Source: Mauremys mutica (Eukaryota; Chordata; Testudines; Geoemydidae). From it: a DNA stretch of 64,000 bases. Position numbers and translations under genes: made by a program. Below, one piece after another: positions 55,010 through 64,000 of the stretch (within the stretch, counting starts at the first letter, position 1; the number at the start of each line of letters is the position of its first letter). The notes beneath the pieces are model-generated. The model was not told the origin of the DNA, did not search any database, and worked only from the letters and a program-made list of their open reading frames with translations. The DNA lies in contig NC_059073.1 in the NCBI RefSeq assembly GCF_020497125.1, forward strand, positions 20,977,225 through 21,041,224, read 5' to 3'.

Positions 55010-55760
55010 GGACTATTCATGAGACCATTCATCAGCGGGAGGTCCAATCTCTCCTTCTAGTGGGCGCCACAGAGAAAGTTCCTCAGGGGAAAATGTTTTT
55101 ATTCCTGCTCTTTCCTTATTCCCAAATCAAAAGGCAGTCTCAGTTCTATTTTAGACCTAAGAGAGTTAAACAAGTACCTGAAGAAAATAAAGTTCCATAT
55201 GGTTACCCTAGCTTCCATCATTTCTTCCCCGGAACAGGGCAACTGGTATGCTGCTCTTGACTTACAGGATGCCTACTTCCACAGCACGATCTGTCCAGAC
55301 CGTGGGAAGTTTCTCAGGTTTGTAGTGAATGGGACACTATCAATTCACGGTACTTCCATTCGACCTATCAGCCCCATATGTTTTCACAAAGCACATGGTA
55401 CTGGTAGCTGCATATCTGAGGAGATTGGGAATCCGTGTGTTCCCCTGCCTGCACAACTAGCTAGTGAGAGGCTGGTCCGAGTCTCAAGTGCTGTCCAGTG
55501 TGACCATCATTTAGTCCACCTTCAATGCACTGGGGTTCTTACTCAGTCTGGACAAACCAATTCTAAAATCTGTGCAGAGAATAGAGTTTACCAGAGCACT
55601 CCTGGATGCTACAAAAACCAGGGTGTTTCGTGCCCCATTCAAGGTTCAAAACACTCCGAGACCATCTTGGATCTAAAAGCACATCCTGTTACCACAGTGC
55701 ACATTTCCCCAGACTTTTGGGGCACGTGGCAGCATATGTACATACCTGTGTAATACAGCA
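55010..55760 (+). pseudogene. Degenerate DIRS RT (copy 4)
   Basis: Pieces: 'RSNLSF...VGATEKVPQGK' (about 55030-55095), a LIPKSKGSLSSILDLRELNK region in shifted frames, and MVTLASIISSPEQGNWYAAL with DLQDAYFHSTICPDRGKFLR (55199-55315), which keeps the first catalytic Asp. The YLDD box is lost (about 55435-55465 reads CLHN followed by a stop). Confidence 0.78.
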
Positions 55761-55799
55761 TGACAGAATACTCCTCAGGAGGCTTCAGGGATGGTTACA

Positions 55800-56655
55800 T
55801 TTTCAGTGTATGTCCCCTGTAAACATAGTCTAAACAGAGTGATTCACGTTCCAGAGGTAATTTTGTCCGTTCTTGACTGCTGGACAGACCCTTGGAACGT
55901 TTCTATGGGAATTCTCTTTGTTTCTCCACAACTAAATCTCATTTTAGTCACAGATGCCTCGTCCCTGTATTGTGGTGTACACGTCGGAATCCTGCAAACC
56001 CAATGGTTTTGGTTGTCACATGATCTGAAGATGCATATAAACTTCAGGGATCTATGTGCTATCCATCTAGCCTACTTGGCCTTCCATCCATGTATTCTGG
56101 GAAAATATCTGCTAGTTTTAACAGACAACACAGCAACTTTATTTTACGTAATCAGAATGTACAAGGAGGCAGTTCTACTTTGGGAGTTCTGCATAACCAA
56201 TTCCATTCACCTCTAAGCTGCGTACCTTCCAGAAGAACAGAACATGTTGGCAAATCACCTAAGCAGGTCTTTGCTAATCTTCCAGCTGTGGGGGGAACTC
56301 CCCAAATGGACCTGTTTGCAGCAAAGGCCAACAGAAAGTGCCATCAGTTCTGTTCCCATGGGGGTCACAGCTCAGGGTCTTTGACGGATACTTTCTGCCT
56401 TTCCTCTGATACCATTACTACTCATAGCCCTGTTCAAGGCCAAGCAGGATCATGCTTGCCTCATACTAACAGCACCAGCTTGGTCTTGGCAACATTTATT
56501 CTTGATCCTGCTAGTGTTGTTAGTGAGGCCTCCTCTACCTCTTCCATTGAATTCCCATGTGATTTCTCAAGACCATGGCCGTCTGCTCCACCCCAAACTA
56601 CAGGCCTTCCACTTGGCAGTATGGGTGCTTCATGGCTAGCACAGTGGAAATAGTT
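55800..56655 (+). pseudogene. Degenerate DIRS RNase H (copy 4)
   Basis: LVTDASSLYCGVHVG (55945), LRDLCAIHLAYLAFH-like segment (56045-56090), VLTDNTATLFYVIRM (56115-56160), then LPEEQNMLANHLSRS in a shifted frame (56225-56270) and the QMDLFAAKANRKCHQF segment (56303-56350). Core acids are partly kept, but stops and shifts break the frame. Confidence 0.78.
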
Positions 56656-57650
56656 GCTTGAAAGATGTTCAGAAAGTGCTTTTGAATTGCAGAAAGCCTT
56701 CAACTAGACATACTTACCTGACCAAATTAAAATGTATTTCTATATGGTCTCAACAGAAAAGTCTCTCTCCAGTGCAGGCTTCCATAAACCATGTTTTGAA
56801 TTGTCTGTTGCTTCTAAAACATCAAGGTCTGACAGTTCCGTTAAAATATATTTGTCAACAATTTCAGCGTTCCATCCCTCCAGTGAGTAATAGATTTCTT
56901 TTTTCCAATCCCATAATTATCAGGTTTCTAAAAGGTTGGACCGATTATACCCTCAGGTGCAAGAACCTGTTTCCCCATGAGATCTCAGCATCATGCTAAC
57001 AAAATTAATGGGACCTCCCTTTGAACCTCTTGTGACTTGCTTCCGACTCCACCTCTCCACGAAAATGGTGTTTCTGATTGCGATAACCTCAGCAAGGAGA
57101 GTCGATGAATTGAGAGCCTTGGTTTCAGAAGCTCCTTAGTCAGTTTTCCATAAGGATAAAGTTTACCTCCACCCTCACCCAAAATTCTTTTCAAAGGTGG
57201 TTTCCAATTTCCACATTAACCAAACAACTTATTTGTCAACTTTTTTCCTGAAGCTTCACATGCATACACATGAGCAGAAGCTTCATTTACTGGATCTGAG
57301 GATGGGATTAGCCATCCACTTGACTGCATCAGACCCTTTAGATTCTCAGCAGAGTTATTTGTAGCAGTTGCAGACAGGGTGAAAGGTAAATTGGCTACAC
57401 TCAGAAGATTTCCTCCTGGATTTCCTCTTGCGTTCGTTTTGCTACCAGTTAGCTAATGTCAATGGCTCATTCAGCCAGCTCATTGGCTAATGTCAATGGG
57501 GCTTATTCATCAGCTTTAGCTTTCCTAGCGCAAATACCTATTTGAGACATTTACAAAGCAGCAACCTGGTCATCAGTTCTCACATTTGCTGCTCATTATA
57601 CCATTTCCCATTGGTCCAGCAATCGTGCCAGTTTTAGGTGGGTTGTTGTA
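56656..57650 (+). pseudogene. Degenerate DIRS tyrosine recombinase (copy 4)
   Basis: Starts DVQKVLLNCRKPSTRHTYLT (56664), matching VQQVLLESRKPSTRSTYLAK of the intact copy. Then 'RFLKGWTDYTLRC' (56925), TSARRVDELRALVS-like coding in another frame (57087-57130) with the catalytic Arg, and 'DIYKAATWSSVLTFAAHYTI' (57545-57604) with the Tyr region. Around 57450-57500 a 'ggctaatgtcaatgg' segment is duplicated. Many stops. Confidence 0.78.
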
Positions 57651-57703
57651 CAGTCATTTAGATAGACTCCAAGCTCGCCTCCATGTTAATCTGCTTGTGA
57701 GTC

Positions 57704-57800
57704 ACCTACAGCAGAATGAACATGTGCAATCACGAAGAAGGGAAAAAAGGGTTACCTACTTTTCTGTAACTTGTTCTTCGAGATATGTAGCACATGTCCA
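57704..57800. repeat. Internal complementary region of DIRS copy 4
   Basis: The first part (CTACAGCAGAATGAACATGTGCAAT...) is complementary to the left end at 47510-47553. The second part (GTTACCTACTTTTCTGTAAC and CTTGTTCTTCGAGATATG) is complementary to the right end 57945-58015. Same two-part organisation as in copies 2 and 3, now diverged. Confidence 0.82.
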
Positions 57801-58403
57801 TTCAATGACTGGTCCTCCTTCCTCTCTCTGTCGGAATCTATCCAATAAGAAGTAACTGGGAGGGAGTGTCTCTGTGGTGACAGAGGGTGCCTGAGCTACC
57901 CGACAAGTACCGCAGTTCTGACAACTGTGTATGAGGCACAGACACATTTTCAGTAGAATGGACATGTGAAACACATCTCGAAGAACAACAGTTACAGAAA
58001 TGTAGGTAACCATTTCTTCTTTCATTAAAATGTTTATTCATAGATGTTAAAATATGCACATTGAAGATAGGACATATCTTTAATGTAAAATGCATATATG
58101 CAATTAAAAACAAAAGTTGTCCATTTTTTACTTTCAGTTTTAATTGTAACGGCCGGAAGAAAATGAATTTAATTAAATCAATATAGTTGTCCTTTTTTAT
58201 GCTGATTTTTTTTCCCCTCCAAATTGAGATAGGTTAGGTTTTTTTAATTCATAAAAGATGAACTTTGTGTTAAATAAACTTTCTACAAATCCATAATTTG
58301 TTTTCACTTGTTGCATCAACAGACCTGTTTGTTTTTCAAGAACTGTGTTGCACAGTTCTGGGAAAAGGAGTGATGAAAGAACCAAATTCAGGGCAAAAGG
58401 AAG

Positions 58404-58585
58404 GATTTCCTAGTGGTTAGAGTGCTAATCTGGGTCTTGGGAGACCAGGTTTCAATTCTGTGCTCTCCCACAGACTTCCTGTGTGACCTTAGCTAAATCT
58501 CTTAATTGCTCTGGGTGCTCTGTTCCCCATCTGTAAAATGGCGATAATAGTACTTTCCAACTCACACAGATATGAGGAGAAATTC
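58404..58585 (+). mobile_element. MIR-type CORE-SINE
   Basis: tRNA-like head with CTAGTGGTTAGAG (A-box) and GGTTTCAATTC (B-box), then the core with 'tgtgtgaccttagctaaatct' and 'ccccatctgtaaaatggcgataatag'. A good MIR match by eye. Old, and fixed in the intron 3' of DIRS copy 4. Confidence 0.82.
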
Positions 58586-59222
58586 ACTAAAAATGTTGGA
58601 AGTTGCCCCATTATTACTAAAAATGGGGACCTTAGGGATCTTCAAAATAGAAAATGACACATATGTTTGGAAAAGAAAATATAGCATCTTGTAAATTGCT
58701 ACTTCAGGAAGCATGCCAAACTTGTTTGCCTGAAAAGTTATTCCTTTATTTCTCTATGCATTTATAATTCATTCTAGCATCACATGTAATTTTAAATTAA
58801 TATCCTGGCCCCATTGGTAGTCTTCCGCCTTGACTTCAATTGGGCCAGGATTTTAAGTGCAATTCAAACTGAAGATTTACTGTTTCCTCCTAAATAATAT
58901 TTTTTTTAAAGCCAAGCGAGGTGAATAGCATAACTGTATAGCACTACATATATATAGTTTTCAGTGCCAGTAATGTAATTACAACTTGTAAATGTTAATC
59001 TGCTAAAGCCACAGCCATTAATTTATGTGAAAGGAGTGGGAGTTTCACGAATGAGGATAGTTTAAGGGGATAAGCTGAAGTTATCTAACCATTAAGCAAG
59101 GAAGCCATATTGGTATCTGTTTATATGTATATCAGGAACTAGTTCTGTTGTAATCATACAAATATTTTATCTGTATTTAATCATATACACACACACATAC
59201 AGATCCTTCCTGTATATATACA
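58586..59222. other. ASAP1 intron, nothing recognised
   Basis: AT-rich intron sequence without a repeat family, exon or RNA gene that I can support. A short (CA)n run lies near 59187. Confidence 0.45.
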
Positions 59223-59286
59223 CAGCAAAGAATCCTGTGGCACCTTATAGACTAACAGGACCAGACTAACACGGCTACCCCTCTGA
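59223..59286. mobile_element. Penelope-like fragment with internal inversion
   Basis: 59223-59258 is the exact reverse complement of the CTGTTAGTCTATAAGGTGCC...TTTGCTG block seen at 5556-5594. 59259-59286 (GACCAGACTAACACGGCTAC...) is the adjoining tail in forward orientation. One insertion thus has its two halves in opposite orientations. Confidence 0.6.
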
Positions 59287-59439
59287 AATATATACACAGT
59301 GGCTTTCACATTTTGTATAGTATTGTAAAAAAGATAACAAAGCTGAGAATTGCAGGACTCCAAAATGTTTATATGATGAATATATTGTCCCTCCTATACT
59401 AAATCTGTGCTATAATGTATTTTTTCTCTCTTTTCTTAG

Positions 59440-59668
59440 CCTAGTCCGATAAAGAAAGAACGTTCTCCAAGACCCCAGAGCTTTTGTCACTCTTCCAGTC
59501 TTTCCCCCCAAGACAAAATGACTCTGCCAGGATTTAGCACTCCTAGAGACAAACAAAGACTGTCCTACGGAGCCTTTACAAATCAGATTTTTGTCTCTAC
59601 AAGCACAGATTCTCCAGCTTCTCCAACAGCAGATGCTCCTCCTCTCCCTCCTAGAAATGCTGGCAAAG
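59440..59668 (+). CDS. ASAP1: ASAP1 exon, start of the proline-rich region
   Basis: Encodes PSPIKKERSPRPQSFCHSSS, LSPQDKMTLPGFSTPRDKQR, LSYGAFTNQIFVSTSTDSPA, and ends APPLPPRNAGK(G). The APPLPPRN motif is the class of proline-rich site bound by SH3 domains (Src, Crk); Ser/Thr-Pro sites are frequent. 229 nt, phase 0 in, phase 1 out. Acceptor is tttttctctcttttcttag; donor is GTAAGT at 59669. Closely matches ASAP1 rather than ASAP2. The following exons are not in the window. Confidence 0.96.
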
Positions 59669-62600
59669 GTAAGTCTGTTCGCAAAAATGTAATGGAAACC
59701 AAAAATGATTGTTTGATGGTTATCGTAACCAACCTGAACACTTTGTGTTCTTTCAAGATTTAGTGTGTTTTTCCTTCATTTTGTATAATGCTTTTTAATC
59801 TGAATAAATTCACATACTGAAAGCTTGCATTTTACAGTGCTGAAATGAAAAGTTTACAGTAGATTTTATTTAAGTTGCATCCAACATGAATTGTTAAGAA
59901 TAACAAATATGTACTACAATTTTGTTTTCTAAAAAGCAGCTAATTCATTCTCTATAAAAATAATTCTGCTTATGTTATGCTTGTTATTTAAACCCATTAT
60001 TTTAATAGTACATACTAGACATGAACCCAAACCAAAATCTCAAATCTGGTACATCTTGGTAACTAGTGAGTGGTGCTTCAGGTTAAAATGCTGTGCAGCT
60101 TCTGGCAGAGGAGACAGCCAGACCATGAGCAGGCTGATGAGGTCCCCACTTATCATACGAGGCTCCCCACATGTGGAGCTGCTAGAATGGCTCTGCTGAG
60201 CACTGATGGAGTGGAAAGGAAGGTCCTAAGCCCTCCACCAGGTGTCCAGCAAACCGCATATTCACTGAAAAACTGAGCAAGAGGCTCCAGGTCTTCACTG
60301 AGTGAAACAACCACTTGGTTTTGTAGGATTATCTATGAAGAAGAATTACGGGTTTGTGCTGAAGTTGTGTAATCAGCATCATGTGCACTTAATGTAAAGC
60401 CATGAGATATTTAATGTTGCCTTTTTTGTGATGAAATAATAAAATTTATAATAGTGTTTAAAAGGGAAGAGAGTCTCTTACAACCATATTAGTCCTGAAG
60501 ATTTTTTCATACCTGATATATTTTTGCTATAAGAGATATTAATAGTTTGTTAATCCATTTATACCATACGCATAACATTATGGTTTGGAGTGGGCTATTC
60601 AACTATGGAATATAATTGCTAGTTTTCTGTAATTCACTTAAATCTAATCTTGAAGCTTTGCTACCATCAAATTTTCTACTTTTTTTCTTTCCTGCAGCTT
60701 ATACAGAGACAAACTGTTTTTGTTTGTTTGTTTTGATTCTTATTTGTTTTTAAACTAGACTTATGTAAAATGTGCTTAGTGGCTAACAGCATAATGTGAG
60801 GCTAAAAGCCTTAAGTGAATTTTCCCCCTTGAATTACAAAGCTGTTACATAACTATTTGCATTTCATTTTCTTGGCTCTTACTTTAGTTTCAATTTTCAA
60901 AAGGAATAAAGAAAAGATCTCATTAAAATGTACAGTGTGACACTGGACGCAGTAGTCTCTGTTTGCTTTATAGAACAGCAGTTGCATGGTTCAGATACCA
61001 TGCTTGAGAAATACTGTTCCAAAGGCAGCATTAGTCATGTATTGGTGATTTTAGTGTTTCCTGGGTTTTTTTTTTAATATAGGAAAGCTGCCAATTGACT
61101 GCCTAACTAGCCTTGCCGTTCTGTTACACAGCTTCTGTCTTCATCCATTACTCATGGGCTAATGCTCCCCCTACTGTGGAATTCGGAGGTGGTCCAGTGT
61201 TGTTGCTGGAGGTTCCAGGACTAAGCCCCACCCTTCAGCTAAAGCCACCAGATTTTCTGCCTCCGGTGATGGAGCAAGCTGGTAGTTCAGTTTCTCCCAA
61301 CCATTTTGTTCTAAAGCCTTTATTATTATTATTTTTCATGAAGTTTTGACTTATTATCTCCCTCCTCCCCTCAATGAGATGAATAGCGGCAGAGTGGTTT
61401 CAGCCACCTGGATCTGCTACTGCAGCACCTCCTGCTAGACTCCTCTGCAGAGCTGTCCTAAAAACACCAGACTTAAATCTAAGCGGTGTTCCTTACATGA
61501 GGCAGCACTTAGAAGATCTACAGAGGGTGAGTTATGACCTGCCAGTTGCCAACCAGCTGACCATTGCATTACTAGGGCACGGGGCTCAGAGTCAGACCAG
61601 CAAGACGAGTCCCAACCCTGTCCCGGTGTCTTGCAACTCCAGCACAGAAAAGCCTGATCAGGAGCTTCTGAGCTTTCGGGGAGAGAGTCTAAGGATGCGG
61701 AGAAAGCTATCTGGTCAGCTTAGGGGATAAATCTTGTAACAGACCTGAACTGGAGTGGGAAAAATCCTGAAAGGATCCAGAGTCCCTCCCAGATAGTGAA
61801 GTGGGTCCTCAGCTCCCTGGGAAAAGAAGCAGGGCTCCTACACAGCTCTCCTTGCTCCCACTGTGAATCGGGATTCTCATGGTACTCAAGGGTAAGTCCT
61901 ACAAATCCCATAGACTCCCAGAAAGACAGAAGCAAATGTGTCCTTCACAAGGCAGTGATTACTACTAGTAATGAACAAATGGGGAAGAAATATGGGGTTA
62001 GCCTCCTCCTCCTTTGTCTTCTCTTCCTGAGGGAGTGTTTGCTGGGGCTTTTGTCATACACAGAGTTTTTTTCACAGTCTTCTTTACCATGCTCACTGCC
62101 ACCCCACCATGCCCTCTGGACATGCAGAGAAGCCTGTGTTCCTCCTATGCAGTTCTGCCTCAGACTGAAGCCTAATTGGGATTGAGCCTTGCTCTGCCAG
62201 GGAAAGAGGTTCAGACTCTGAAAGGCAGGAAAGATTCTTTCTCTCCACCACTCCACAGGCTGGCTCCACATTAAAGCCCTAGGAGCACTTCAAGCAGTCT
62301 GTGACCAGAACAGAGGCTCCCCACAAAACTGCACCATCATGGGATTACAGGGAGGTAAATGAAAAATCCCTTCCCATTTTCAAAATAATCCTAGTAGGAG
62401 CAACCTAGTACAATACTTACTTGGATGCTAGCCAGCCTGGGGAGCAGGCAGCAGCCTTTTAACCTTCCAGGGACATCTAGCAAGCTACTTCCACAATTGA
62501 GGTATATGTACCAATAACCTTCTCTGTTGTGCGATCCTATGTCAGAATGAATAATGTACTACCTTCCTTCTGTAAACAGCCTGGGGAAAACAACAAAACA

Positions 62601-62690
62601 TACCGCCAACCTACAAGATTTTTTCAGGACAGGATGGCAGTCAGTGGCTTGCAAGGAACTCATTAATATTAATAACATATCTTCACCTTT
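59669..62690. other. ASAP1 intron; unassigned GC-richer stretch 61110-62340
   Basis: 59669-61100 is AT-rich, with nothing recognised. 61110-62340 is GC-richer, with short open frames on both strands, but none matches a family I know and none has ASAP1 exon features. It may be a decayed transposon. Confidence 0.45.
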
Positions 62691-62880
62691 GGGGGAGGGA
62701 TAGCTCAGTGGTTTGAGCATGGGCCTGCTAAATCCAGGATTGTGAGTTCAATCCTTGAGGGGGCCATTTAGGGATCTGGGACCCAAAAAAAAAAACTGTC
62801 AGGGACAGTACTTGGTCCTGCTAGTGAAGGCAGGGGACTGGACTTTATGACCTTTCAAGGTCCCTTCCAGTTCTATGAAA
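62691..62880 (+). mobile_element. tRNA-derived SINE with CR1-like tail
   Basis: Fuller copy of the SINE at 27208. The tRNA-like head has TAGCTCAGTGGTTTGAGC (A-box region) and GTGAGTTCAATCC (B-box), an A11 run at about 62786, and the body 'ggtcctgctagtgaaggcaggggactggac...gaccttt' with a CR1-like 3' end. Typical of cryptodiran turtle Cry-type SINEs (recollection). Confidence 0.82.
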
Positions 62881-63690
62881 TAGGTATATCTCCATATATT
62901 ATTATGGCCTTCAAACATTATTAGATACAAGCTTTCCTGTTAATGCCTCCTTTGAGGGCCTCATAAGAGCCAAATGAGGGCACCTGATTAAACCAAATGT
63001 TAATCTAAAATGTTTATATCAAAGAAATTTTATAAATTTGCGGAGCCTACGGTGGTGCAACAGTAGCTTCACCAGTCAAAGACATAGTCACATCTTCAGA
63101 AGGAGACTTCTTTCCAAAAGACCGATAGGCCACAGGAATGATGACAATGCACAGCAATTTCAAACCTCAGCTATAGCCTTTCAGATCACAGGTTCTTCAT
63201 ACATTTAGCAAGGAATGCCCTCTTTGTAGCAAAAAAGTGGCTTATTGTCTAAAGGTATGACCCTAGCTTAGAGTAAGACATCACAGGTTCTGTCCTGGTC
63301 AGATCCTTAATGTGCATTTTGTTGAGTAATGGATTCCATTTTGGTGGCTACAAGGAAGCTGTGTTACATCCATGAATAGCTTCATCCTAAATGGATATCT
63401 TGTGCATGCGAACTTGTTGGTGGGGAGCTATTGGGGGAAACATTAGAGAAATTACTAGCTGAGATTGCAGAGTGGCCTCAGCTCTCATTGTTGAAGCCAG
63501 CATAGCAATCAAGTGGCTGCTACCAACACCAAGGGTGTTCAGGAAGTAACTGTTACTCTGGCAGAGGGGAAAATCTGAATCAGAAGTTTCCATAGGAACC
63601 TAGATAATTTTTCCTCCAAACCAACTAAGTCCTCAGCATGACAAAGAGTATTTGAGTACAAGATCTCACAAAGTGGATCCAGACTGCAGG
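62881..63690. other. ASAP1 intron, nothing recognised
   Basis: No gene or repeat that I can name. Presumed intron up to the CR1 copy that begins near 63700. Confidence 0.4.
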
Positions 63691-63699
63691 CAGTTAACA

Positions 63700-64000
63700 T
63701 TAAAAAGGTTGCAGAGCAGTTTTTAAACTAAGAGATGGGGGAAAGCCGTTTGCTGCAGTGGAGCACGTGGATCGGACAGAGACTTTTCTTAGAGGAGAGT
63801 CTACTGATAGAGATTCTCTAGGTTCTAGTCAGGAGGAGAGGAGGGACGAGGATAAAGTATGGGCCAGATCAGATTAGAAACATTCACATAAAAAAGAATC
63901 TGACACATCAGAAAAGAGCAGACAAATAAACAGGGACAAGTTTTTAAAGTGCTTGTACACAAATGCTAGAAGTCTAAATAATAAGATGGGTGAACTAGAG
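63700..64000 (+). mobile_element. CR1 LINE, ORF2 start, running off the window
   Basis: The last 60 bases read FLKCLYTNARSLNNKMGELE, the N-terminal motif of CR1 ORF2 (endonuclease domain start, TNARS-x-NK). Upstream (63700-63930) is typical inter-ORF sequence. The copy is sense-oriented and may be long, since it reaches at least to the ORF2 start. Confidence 0.8.

Larger units (their letters stand above)
47510..58019 (+). mobile_element. DIRS copy 4, old, host to several nested insertions
   Basis: Left end TTTTTCGAGTAATTGC near 47510; right end ...GTTACAGAAATGTAGGTAACC near 58010. ITRs are diverged but still pair ('tcaagctaccctgacgagtactgcg' region). The ICR at about 57704-57800 is complementary to both ends. 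Gag, RT, RNase H and recombinase remnants are all present, in order. Later insertions: a small TIR element (47953-48068), a hAT element (48539-50903), a CR1 tail (52090-52588) and an LTR-type element (52818-54594). Without these it would be about 5.7 kb, the normal length. Confidence 0.88.

Noticed and set aside
61497..62185. Candidate genes in the GC-richer stretch
   Set aside because: Short frames with no motif, no start context and no splice pattern. Not reported as genes.
62691..62770. True tRNA gene
   Set aside because: A- and B-box words exist, but no cloverleaf can be completed, and the sequence continues into a CR1-like tail, so it is a SINE.

Overview
The window is vertebrate nuclear DNA. 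It holds part of one host gene with short GT-AG exons in long, repeat-filled introns. The repeats (CR1 LINEs with ATTCTATGA-type tails, a tRNA-derived SINE with a CR1-like tail, MIR, many hAT-type MITEs, and abundant DIRS elements) point to a reptile, most likely a cryptodiran turtle. The species call is inference from repeat families remembered, not a search.

Host gene: eleven + strand exons (6165-59668) encode about 440 residues of ASAP1, an Arf GTPase-activating protein. In order they cover the second half of the PH domain, the zinc-finger ArfGAP domain with its arginine finger, the ankyrin repeats, an acidic linker and the start of the proline-rich region. All junctions are canonical and phases match across all ten introns. 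The BAR and early PH exons lie upstream, and the rest of the proline-rich region and the SH3 domain lie downstream.

Introns: five DIRS-type tyrosine-recombinase retroelement copies lie in the window, all on the + strand: 2487-3960 (gag fragment), 13051-17287, 24295-29670, 35819-41998 and 47510-58019. The four introns longer than 6 kb each contain one. The 35819-41998 copy is young and nearly complete, with inverted terminal repeats, a 103-bp internal complementary region matching both ends, a Gag-like ORF with a zinc-knuckle-like N-terminus and an Arg-Ser domain, RT-RNase H, and an open tyrosine recombinase ORF. It has three apparent frameshifts, two of them in C homopolymers. The other copies are older and serve as landing sites for further elements.

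Nesting is deep. A minus-strand CR1 (9626 to about 19200) holds a plus-strand CR1, which holds another minus-strand CR1, and separately holds a DIRS copy. The DIRS at 47510-58019 holds a hAT-type element (with a MITE and a CR1 tail inside it), a small TIR element, a CR1 tail and a 1.8-kb LTR-type insertion containing a VNTR.

The most interesting shared signals are in the DIRS termini. Right ends carry an inverted GTTACT...AGTAAC pair whose spacer region overlaps a splice-donor consensus (strong in three of four copies). Left ITRs carry a TATA-like box about 30 bp before a TCAGTTCCTT initiator-like motif. Penelope-like fragments with a hammerhead-like core occur at 5518, 27078 and 28438.
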